DNA of 5,296 nt from Treponema sp. (GCA_031255875.1 JAIRRR010000101.1:1-5296); one strand, 5' to 3'. Numbered from the stretch's first letter, positions 1 to 4,526 are shown. A program made the numbers and translations. The notes: a model not told the origin generated them from the sequence alone.

Positions 1-419
1 GTAACATTTTCGCTGTTCTTTTCCAAATTGTAATATTCAAAGGTTACGAAATCGCAAATGAGGATGCCTACCGGCAGATCCGAAGGAGGCACATTTTCGG
101 CATACTCCATAGCCTGTTCGTATGCTTTTTTGAGGTCTTTGCCGGGGGTTTTCATTTCGATCATGATGTGGCCTTTCCAAAAAAGATCGATGTATCCCCG
201 GCGGCCCCCTGATGTTTCGCCAAACAGATCGGATTGACCGCCAATCTTTACCCGGCTTTCAAATGTGGCTACTTGTCTTCGGGTAACGCCGAAGATGTTG
301 AGAAAATCCGTCTGGAAAGTTTGGGCATCCGCTTCTTCCCTGGCGGCAGGGGCCTTATCCGACCACTCGGTAACAAAGGAGGCGGCTCTCTGTCTGATCT
401 CATTCCACGATAGGGGCAT
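1..419 (-). CDS. MmeI-like restriction-modification enzyme, N-terminal part (cut by window edge)
   Basis: The first 139 residues of a protein running off the left edge; read from the minus strand, it starts at ATG 419-417. An in-frame TAA lies just upstream, so no earlier start is possible. The N-terminus (MPLSWNEIRQRAASFVTEW) and the block QTDFLNIFGVTRRQVATFE match the N-terminal domain of MmeI-type (type IIL/IIG) enzymes, which fuse a nuclease, an adenine methyltransferase and a target-recognition domain in about 900-1100 residues. D78, E88 and K90 form D-X9-E-X-K within YIDLFWKGHIMIEMK, the PD-(D/E)XK motif with the same spacing I recall for MmeI. The nuclease site therefore looks intact. 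The methyltransferase and recognition parts are outside the window. It could instead be a nuclease-methylase related to phage-defence methylases. No Shine-Dalgarno sequence is visible, and the start may be leaderless. The family is confident; activity is inferred. Confidence 0.88.
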   Translation of the reverse strand, partial: MPLSWNEIRQRAASFVTEWSDKAPAAREEADAQTFQTDFLNIFGVTRRQVATFESRVKIGGQSDLFGETSGGRRGYIDLFWKGHIMIEMKTPGKDLKKAYEQAMEYAENVPPSDLPVGILICDFVTFEYYNLEKNSENV

Positions 420-424
420 AGCAC

Positions 425-452
425 TTTATATCACGAAAAAGCGGTTTTGTAA
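425..452 (-). promoter_or_regulatory. Candidate promoter of the MmeI-like gene, giving a leaderless mRNA
   Basis: On the minus strand, TTACAA (452-447), a 16-nt spacer and TATAAA (430-425) form a sigma70-like pair. Transcription would start at or within a base or two of the ATG at 419. That fits the absence of a ribosome binding site. The -35 match is weak (3 of 6), so this is an inference. Confidence 0.35.
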
Positions 453-458
453 CCACCA

Positions 459-480
459 TCGACAAGTTATCGACAAGTTA
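459..480. repeat. Tandem 11-bp repeat upstream of the MmeI-like gene
   Basis: TCGACAAGTTA occurs twice back to back (459-469 and 470-480) without mismatch. It lies just upstream of the candidate -35 of the restriction-modification gene and between that gene and a divergent TATAAT at 502-507. The position suits a regulator-binding site, but no regulator gene is seen in the window. Confidence 0.75.
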
Positions 481-501
481 AAGTGATTGGGTTTTGGAAT
501 G

Positions 502-507
502 TATAAT
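502..507 (+). promoter_or_regulatory. Isolated consensus -10 element (TATAAT)
   Basis: A perfect TATAAT points rightwards into the AT-richer gap. The best -35 at 16-18 nt spacing is poor (TTAAAG at 478-483). It could drive a short transcript towards the primase remnant or be chance in AT-rich DNA. Confidence 0.25.
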
Positions 508-654
508 AGAGGCGACAATAGTATGCTTTTTCGGTGATAGTCTGAAATAGGGTTGATATGAATCCTCAACGCTATATATGGTGTGTCTTTGCAGAATTAG
601 CCACTACATATAGTATTTGGGGTTTTTAAAAAGTTGCGCAAGCAACTTCAATAA
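508..654. other. AT-richer gap without a supported gene
   Basis: This stretch is visibly richer in A/T than the rest of the window. The only start-to-stop frame I noticed is a 23-codon one at 558-629 (MNPQRYIWCVFAELATTYSIWGF) with a poor ribosome binding site, and I do not recognise it. A hairpin at 631-648 is listed separately. The base composition fits foreign or decayed DNA next to the primase remnant. Confidence 0.5.
631..648 (-). terminator. Hairpin with T-run on the minus strand; possible terminator
   Basis: AAGTTGC (631-637) and GCAACTT (642-648) pair perfectly around the tetrad GCAA, a GNRA-type loop on the plus strand. Read on the minus strand, the stem ends in a run of five T, as in an intrinsic terminator. 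No intact minus-strand gene lies to its right before the metallo-hydrolase gene. It may therefore be a relic of the mobile element or a dispersed palindromic repeat. Confidence 0.4.
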
Positions 655-1021
655 GCGTCCGTAAGGGCGGCCCAGTATATCCTCAACACTACGGTGGACG
701 ATCTGGACACCAACCCCTGGTTCCTCAACGTGGAGAACGGCACGGTTGACCTCAACGCCGGAGAATTCCTGCCCCACCGGTAAAGAGGATATGATCACCA
801 AACTCGCCAAAGTCCGCTATGACAGAGAACGCTGTATCCAGATGCCGGGTGTGTCGGTACGGATACGGGACTTGTTTAAGGCGTACCAGGGATGGTGCGG
901 GGAAAACAACGAACACGCGGTGAGCGAACAGTTTTTGGGGCTGCGGCTAAAGGAGACGGTCTTTGAGCGTACCCGGACAGCCGACGCCCGCTACTGGTCG
1001 TCTCTGGCCTTGAAGCCATAG
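655..1021 (+). pseudogene. Phage/plasmid P4-type primase-helicase remnant
   Basis: Two pieces of one protein survive in different frames. The first, open from 655 to TAA 781-783, reads ...TTVDDLDTNPWFLNVENGT then VDLNAGEFLPHR. This is the D5-N-type block that precedes the helicase in P4-family primases (typically 'LDADPWLLNVxNGTxDLRTG'). The second, from about 782 to TAG 1019-1021, continues it as KEDMITKLAKVRYD after a one-base shift. It then jumps, after RERC, straight into the C-terminal winged-helix-like tail (VRIRDLFKAYQGWCGENNE, then RTADARYWSSLAL). The Walker A/B ATPase core, normally some 250 or more residues at that junction, is absent, as is the N-terminal primase domain. The gene is therefore broken three ways: no start region, a frameshift and an internal deletion. 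Such enzymes replicate prophages, satellites and plasmids, so this marks a decayed mobile element. Identification is by remembered family motifs. Confidence 0.82.
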
Positions 1022-1079
1022 CCTTTTCGCCTGTCCCCCGTGCGCCCCCGTAAGGGTTGGGCAGCAACGGCATAAGTCA

Positions 1080-1121
1080 GCCTGTTTCCGTGATACCATG
1101 TACGCGGGAACGGGCTTTTTT
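1080..1121 (+). terminator. Rho-independent terminator after the primase remnant
   Basis: GCCTGTTTCCG (1080-1090) pairs with CGGGAACGGGC (1105-1115) over 11 bp, including two G-T pairs. The loop is 14 nt, and six T follow (1116-1121). It lies about 60 nt beyond the stop of the primase remnant and would isolate the metallo-hydrolase gene from readthrough. Confidence 0.85.
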
Positions 1122-1239
1122 ATTGCCCTGTGGTCGCGGTTTCCCTTACGGAAAACACGTCCGGCAGGGCGGAAATTTCCGGGCGGCAAATTATGGCGGT
1201 TTCGGGGGAGACTTCCCACTGTCAACAAGTTAAGGGGCC

Positions 1240-1268
1240 TTTACCTCAGCGCCGGGCCGTGATACGAT
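1240..1268 (+). promoter_or_regulatory. Candidate sigma70 promoter of the metallo-hydrolase gene
   Basis: TTTACC (1240-1245), a 17-nt spacer and TACGAT (1263-1268) each match the consensus at 4 of 6 positions with ideal spacing. The start site would be near 1275, just ahead of the ribosome binding site AAGGAGG (1279-1285). The resulting leader of under 20 nt is short but workable. Confidence 0.45.
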
Positions 1269-1291
1269 AACCTCATTCAAGGAGGATTCCC

Positions 1292-2137
1292 ATGGATAAA
1301 ACCCCGGTGTTTGTCCTGCTAGGTTTGATGACGGTTAATGCGTTTGGGGCGGATACCAATATATTCAGCTACCGCCTGGGGCGTTTCGACGTGTATACCC
1401 TCGTGGAAAACCGGGGGCCGGGGCGGGATTCCGTCCTGATAGGCGCCAGCGCGGAAGCCGTCAGGCGCTATCTCGGATCTTCCTTCCAGTCCGAGGTAAA
1501 CACCTTCCTGATACGCGCGCCGGGCCGGACCGTCCTCGTGGACACCGGCTTCGGGACCACCCTCTTCGAGAGCATGAAAACCCTGGGGGTGGACCCCGCC
1601 GGAATTGACGCGGTGCTGCTTACCCACATGCACGGGGACCACATCGGCGGGCTCCAGAAGGACGGGAAGCCCCTGTTCCCGAACGCGAAGCTGTACCTTG
1701 CCCGGCAGGAGCGGGATTACTGGACCAGGACCAATATAAACCGGGGCGCGGTAAGCGCCCTGGCCGCCTACGAGGGCAGGGTGGAGGCTTTCCTCCCCGG
1801 GGAGCTTGGCTCGGCAATACGGGATCTGCTGCCCGGAATCAAGGCTGTCGCGGCGTTCGGCCATACGCCCGGGCACACGGCCTTCCAGGTGGAATCCGAC
1901 GGCAAGCGCCTGCTCATCTGGGGCGATCTGATGCACGTCGAGGGCATACAGTTCCCCCTGCCGGACGTATCGGTCACTTACGACACCGACCCCCAGGCCG
2001 CCGCCGCAACGCGCAAGAGGATACTGGCATACGCCGCGTCGAACAACATCCCCATCGCCGGAATGCACCTCCTCTACCCGGCCATAGGCAGCGTCCGCGC
2101 CCAGGACGGCGGGTACCGGCTTATCCCCGCGGAATAA
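1292..2137 (+). CDS. Exported metallo-beta-lactamase-fold hydrolase
   Basis: A 281-residue MBL-fold enzyme. Residues 1-20 (MDKTPVFVLLGLMTVNAFGA) form a short signal peptide with a likely cut after AFGA, so the mature protein should be periplasmic. The metal-binding signature is complete: THMHGDH gives H112, H114, D116 and H117, GHTPGH gives H191, WGDLMH gives D212, and GMHL gives H259. This is the binuclear zinc set of the lactonase/glyoxalase-II-like branch. VLVDTG (81-86) is the usual strand before the active-site loop. Members act on lactones, thioesters, phosphoesters and beta-lactams. The substrate cannot be read from the sequence, and beta-lactam resistance should not be assumed. The start is firm: AAGGAGG at 1279-1285 lies 6 nt before the ATG. 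The gene has its own candidate promoter and a terminator upstream, so it appears monocistronic. Its 3' end overlaps the stop of the convergent DUF1848 gene by 17 bp. Confidence 0.93.
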   Translation: MDKTPVFVLLGLMTVNAFGADTNIFSYRLGRFDVYTLVENRGPGRDSVLIGASAEAVRRYLGSSFQSEVNTFLIRAPGRTVLVDTGFGTTLFESMKTLGVDPAGIDAVLLTHMHGDHIGGLQKDGKPLFPNAKLYLARQERDYWTRTNINRGAVSALAAYEGRVEAFLPGELGSAIRDLLPGIKAVAAFGHTPGHTAFQVESDGKRLLIWGDLMHVEGIQFPLPDVSVTYDTDPQAAAATRKRILAYAASNNIPIAGMHLLYPAIGSVRAQDGGYRLIPAE

Positions 2138-3035
2138 GCCCCGCGCCTCCCGGCGGCTGCCCTGCCGTTTTTCCGATGCCGCCGGCAGAATCGCAGAGCA
2201 GCGGGGAAGCGGGATCGCAGGCGGGTTTCCGGGCCCCGCGTTTCGCGTAGCAGTAGACGCAGCCGTGAAGGCAGCTGTTGTACGCGCCTATGTCCCGGCT
2301 GGCGCAGCATCCGCAGCCGGGGCGCTGGCCCGCGTCTTTTTTGTATCCGATATTCAGCCCGAAAAGCCCGTTTATCAGTTCATGGTCAATGCACCTGCTG
2401 CGGCCTATGTTGTATTCCGCCAGATCGACGCTTTCGCAGCACGAGGCCGGGGAAATCCCGTGCTCCGCCGCCGCCCTGGAGATGCCGCCCGCGATTCGGC
2501 GTATCTGCGCCTCGGCCAATTCCTTTATGCCGTGTTCCCGGAAGGCGTCCGCCAGAAAACCGTAGCCGTCCACAAAGCTGATGACGCATTTTTCCGTAAA
2601 ACCGGCCAGCTTTGCGCAGAGCCTTTTGAAATTTTCCGCGTGGAAGGCGGTGTCGTACCGATCATTTACAATCACCGGGTCGTATCTCCAGATAACCCGT
2701 TTCTTTCCTATTAATTTTGATAGCGCGACAAACGCTTCTGCCGCGCCTTCCGCGTCAACGTCTTTTTCAATGTCGCTGCCGTAGCAATTCACCGTATACT
2801 GGAAATAATACCGGTGCCCCGCCTTTTCCAGCTCGTCCAGGCGCCGTATAAAGTTCGTCGCGTTCTTTGTCCAGAAGACAATACAGGCGGTATGCCCAGG
2901 ATCAAGCTCGATTCGAGAGACCTGCTTCGGATTCACGGGGTTCCTGGCCAGCGCGTATTTCTCCCGTACCCTGTTCATAAACCAGCCGCCGAAAAACGCC
3001 GGTATGTCCGTCCTCCTGCTCGCGCTGACTATCAC
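2121..3035 (-). CDS. DUF1848 family protein, radical-SAM-like with a C-terminal cysteine cluster
   Basis: A 304-residue protein from GTG 3035-3033. DUF1848 proteins typically begin M-I-I-S-x-S-R-R-T-D-I-P, and here VIVSASRRTDIPAF follows that GTG. Purine-rich GGGGGAAAG sits immediately before it. An ATG at 3068-3066 would add 11 unconserved residues and is the alternative start. Family landmarks are FWTKN (54-58), RYDPV (117-121), the CC pair (199-200) and C215. A dense C-terminal cluster follows: C241, C243, C244, then C255-X3-C259-X2-C262 in NSCLHGCVYCYA. CX3CX2C is the radical-SAM Fe4S4 ligand pattern, here unusually near the C-terminus. The usual 'HDPxSPLL' tail appears as CDPASPLL with H replaced by C. 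The biochemical role of the family is unknown to me. It is cytoplasmic, with no signal or membrane segment. The gene is divergent from the lipoprotein gene and convergent with the metallo-hydrolase gene. Confidence 0.9.
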   Translation of the reverse strand: MIVSASRRTDIPAFFGGWFMNRVREKYALARNPVNPKQVSRIELDPGHTACIVFWTKNATNFIRRLDELEKAGHRYYFQYTVNCYGSDIEKDVDAEGAAEAFVALSKLIGKKRVIWRYDPVIVNDRYDTAFHAENFKRLCAKLAGFTEKCVISFVDGYGFLADAFREHGIKELAEAQIRRIAGGISRAAAEHGISPASCCESVDLAEYNIGRSRCIDHELINGLFGLNIGYKKDAGQRPGCGCCASRDIGAYNSCLHGCVYCYAKRGARKPACDPASPLLCDSAGGIGKTAGQPPGGAGLIPRG

Positions 3036-3080
3036 CTTTCCCCCGGGCCGCGCGCCCGGATCCGGCATACGGCCTGCCCC

Positions 3081-3109
3081 ATTGTACAACAGAACCGCGA
3101 AACATTCAG
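3081..3109 (-). promoter_or_regulatory. Candidate promoter of the DUF1848 gene
   Basis: On the minus strand CTGAAT (3109-3104), a 17-nt spacer and TACAAT (3086-3081; 5 of 6 match to TATAAT) are visible. Transcription from about 3074 would leave only about 6 nt before the ATG at 3068 but about 40 nt before the GTG at 3035. That favours the GTG as the start. Confidence 0.4.
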
Positions 3110-3166
3110 GGGCCCGCAGCCGCCCCAAAAGCTGAAGTTTTGAAACAGCCTCACCGATAAATTACT

Positions 3167-4003
3167 ATGCAGATTCTTTCGTATCCTCGCCTTCTAGCCG
3201 TGGCAGGCTCCCTGTTATTGGGGGCCCTGTTCTTTTCATGCGCCGGCACCCCCAGGGCCGCCCCGGAGCCGGAAGACGATCGCGGCATATCGGTGGCCGA
3301 TCAGGGCCGGGTCGCCCTGCCCGAAAAAGCGGGCGGCGACGATGCCGGAACCGTCCCGGCGGAAGAGCCCCCCGCCATAGCCTTCCCGGATGCGGAGATC
3401 CTCCCCCTGGAAGAGCTGGCCCTCGAAGGGCTGCCCCCGGAAAGGGAGATGCCGCCTGAAGTTCCGCCCTCCGGGGAATTTCCCGCCGAAGAACCGTTCC
3501 CGGAAGACCTCCCCATCATGGGGGAGGGCCTGGCCGGCCAGGTGGATCTCAGCGCCTTTCTGCTCAGCAACAACCCCGGAGCGGACCCGGCCTTTACCGA
3601 GGAGCTGGCCACCCTGTACCTGGAAGAATCGGCCATCGAGGGGATCAACCACGATATCGCCTTTGCCCAGATGTGCCTGGAAACAGGCTTCCTCCGCTAC
3701 GGGGGCCTGGTAAAGCCGGAGATGAACAACTTTTGCGGCCTCGGGGCCATCAGCGCCGACTACCCCGGGGAGAGTTTCTCCAGCCCGCAAATCGGGGTCC
3801 GGGCGCATATACAGCATCTCAAGGCCTACGCCAGCGACGAAGGGCTCAACCAGGAGCTTGTGGACCCCCGTTTCCGCTGGGTCCGCTACGGCTCGGCCCC
3901 GACCGTGGACAAACTCACCGGGACCTGGGCTACGGATCGGGAATACGGCGTCAAGATCCGGGGAATACTCGGTCGGATATACAGTTTCGCCGAAGTAGAA
4001 TGA
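3167..4003 (+). CDS. Lipoprotein with C-terminal glucosaminidase (peptidoglycan hydrolase) domain
   Basis: A 278-residue protein in three parts. Residues 1-24 are a lipoprotein signal peptide ending in LFFSC. C25 is the likely lipidated cysteine, and the loose lipobox with F at -3 suits spirochaetes. Residues 26 to about 125 are a low-complexity tether very rich in Pro and Glu (PEPEDD, EEPPA, PPEREMPPEVPPSGEFPAEE). Residues about 128-273 resemble the glucosaminidase family (the LYZ2/FlgJ/AtlA type). AQMCLETGFLRYGG places E172 as the probable catalytic acid, followed by MNNFCGLGA (186-194), GVRAHIQHLKAYA (210-222) and the closing GTWATDREYGVKI (252-264). Such enzymes cut the glycan chain between N-acetylglucosamine and N-acetylmuramic acid. 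A lipid anchor with a long acidic arm would let it reach the wall from a membrane. The start is set by a TAA at 3158-3160, but no Shine-Dalgarno is visible. The gene is divergent from DUF1848 and monocistronic. Substrate is inferred from the family. Confidence 0.9.
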   Translation: MQILSYPRLLAVAGSLLLGALFFSCAGTPRAAPEPEDDRGISVADQGRVALPEKAGGDDAGTVPAEEPPAIAFPDAEILPLEELALEGLPPEREMPPEVPPSGEFPAEEPFPEDLPIMGEGLAGQVDLSAFLLSNNPGADPAFTEELATLYLEESAIEGINHDIAFAQMCLETGFLRYGGLVKPEMNNFCGLGAISADYPGESFSSPQIGVRAHIQHLKAYASDEGLNQELVDPRFRWVRYGSAPTVDKLTGTWATDREYGVKIRGILGRIYSFAEVE

Positions 4004-4021
4004 CGGAAAGGATGCCGCGAA

Positions 4022-4068
4022 TTTTTTTTGAAAAAAAGGCTTGCCTTATCCGCCGTATCGGATATAAT
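4022..4068 (+). promoter_or_regulatory. Strong promoter with UP-like A/T tracts, driving a structured RNA
   Basis: TTGCCT (4041-4046), a 16-nt spacer and a perfect TATAAT (4063-4068) predict a start near 4075. Immediately upstream are T8 (4022-4029) and A7 (4031-4037), placed at about -53 to -38. That is where alpha-subunit-binding UP elements of rRNA-type promoters sit. No protein gene with a convincing start follows, so the promoter most likely serves an RNA. Confidence 0.7.
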
Positions 4069-4069
4069 T

Positions 4070-4086
4070 GTTTTAGAGAGAGTTTA
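4070..4086 (+). repeat. Imperfect 17-bp direct repeat, copy 1
   Basis: GTTTTAGAGAGAGTTTA begins right after the TATAAT of the RNA promoter and matches copy 2 (4325-4341) at 16 of 17 positions. It covers the predicted transcription start of the candidate RNA. Confidence 0.7.
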
Positions 4087-4324
4087 TTTCAGGTGTTTGT
4101 TTCCCTGGCAGGCCCGCAGACGGCCGCCGGGGAGTTTGCCGGTTAAATAGGCGCCGCCGGGCGGCGTAACGTTACCGGGCCGTATGCCCGCATTAACCGG
4201 GTGCCGGATTAAGCTCATGTTTCGGCGAAAACCTCTTGCGGGTTTTCGGGGATTGTAATGTCTGGGAGGCCGTTATGGAAAATCCGCCTGAAGTCGCCGG
4301 GCCGGTATCGTGAAGAAGCCGGTC

Positions 4325-4341
4325 GTTTTAGAGACAGTTTA
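4325..4341 (+). repeat. Imperfect 17-bp direct repeat, copy 2
   Basis: GTTTTAGAGACAGTTTA differs from copy 1 (4070-4086) by one base. It lies just ahead of a second TATAAT (4353-4358). The two copies bracket the 238 bp holding helices 1 to 3 of the candidate RNA. Confidence 0.7.
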
Positions 4342-4358
4342 CAGCCATAATATATAAT
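4331..4358 (+). promoter_or_regulatory. Possible internal promoter for a short RNA
   Basis: GAGACA (4331-4336; 4 of 6), a 16-nt spacer and a perfect TATAAT (4353-4358) would start transcription near 4365. That would yield about 75-80 nt holding the last hairpins plus the terminator. The AT-rich context (ATAATATATAATAA) means the -10 could be chance. Confidence 0.35.
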
Positions 4359-4414
4359 AACGATGCCTAAGAAGGCATGCCCTGTTAGGTGCCCGTAGCG
4401 GGTTAGGGCTTAAG

Positions 4415-4441
4415 AAGGCCGGTTTTTCCGGCCTTTTTTTT
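4415..4441 (+). terminator. Strong rho-independent terminator
   Basis: AAGGCCGG (4415-4422) pairs perfectly with CCGGCCTT (4428-4435) around a T5 loop, and the T-run extends over 4434-4441 (eight T). It ends the candidate RNA and insulates the ribosomal-protein operon. It lies more than 100 bp upstream of the rplM promoter, so it is not an attenuator of that operon. Confidence 0.92.
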
Positions 4442-4526
4442 ATGCGGATACTGCCGGCCGTTCCAAAAGCCGGAATTCCGGGGCGGCCCGGGTTTTCACC
4501 GGTTTTTTCCGGGCGGCGGGACGCCT

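Larger units (their letters stand above)
4075..4441 (+). ncRNA. Candidate structured non-coding RNA, about 365 nt
   Basis: The stretch between a strong promoter and a clear terminator has no convincing gene and is dense in helices. Helix 1: CCCTGGC (4103-4109) with GCCGGGG (4126-4132), extended by GGCC 4111-4114/4122-4125 around a 7-nt loop. Helix 2: CCGGTTAA (4139-4146) with TTAACCGG (4193-4200). It encloses two hairpins, CGCCGC/GCGGCG (4152-4166) and CGGGC/GCCCG (4176-4190), which gives a multi-branch junction. Helix 3: CGAAAACC (4226-4233) with GGTTTTCG (4241-4248). Helix 4: ATGCCT/AGGCAT (4363-4378) with loop AAGA. Helix 5: GCCCT/AGGGC (4379-4409) around CCCG/CGGG. I looked for RNase P RNA, tmRNA and SRP RNA signatures and saw none, so no family is assigned. 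The 5' end is inferred from the promoter. It could instead be a long untranslated leader of tiny peptides. Confidence 0.5.

Noticed and set aside
265..486. 73-residue plus-strand frame over the MmeI-like gene
   Set aside because: It is antisense to a protein with clear family motifs and a catalytic signature, and its own translation has no recognisable features.
558..629. 23-codon ORF in the AT-rich gap
   Set aside because: Weak ribosome binding site, very short, and no recognised similarity; a TATAAT upstream at 502-507 lacks a good -35.
562..691. ATCCTCAACRCTA at 562-574 and 679-691
   Set aside because: A 13-bp near match whose second copy is explained by primase coding sequence; too short to claim a duplication.
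1319..2068. 249-residue antisense frame under the metallo-hydrolase
   Set aside because: Long antisense frames are common in GC-rich genes with strong codon bias. It has no motifs, and the sense frame has a full active site, signal peptide and ribosome binding site.
3036..3128. Longer DUF1848 start at a TTG (3128-3126)
   Set aside because: The extra residues resemble no family N-terminus, run through the predicted promoter, and the conserved SxSRRTDIP block fits the GTG start.
4004..4037. T8 after the lipoprotein gene as an intrinsic terminator
   Set aside because: No adequate stem precedes the T-run (only about 5 bp with a loop over 30 nt). The T8/A7 tracts fit better as an UP element of the following promoter.
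4325..4341. GTTTTAGAG start resembling type II CRISPR repeats
   Set aside because: Only two copies, 255 bp apart, without regular spacing, spacers or nearby cas genes, and the similarity stops after about nine bases.
4075..4441. RNase P RNA, tmRNA or SRP RNA at the structured locus
   Set aside because: The length would suit the first two. However, I found no GAAGUCCGGGC-type block, no tRNA-like TΨC arm with CCA end, and no GGAAG/AGCAG SRP core on either strand.
4470..4481. Perfect palindrome CCGGAATTCCGG
   Set aside because: It has no loop, no partner copy in the window, and lies between a terminator and a promoter; short GC-rich palindromes are expected by chance in this composition.
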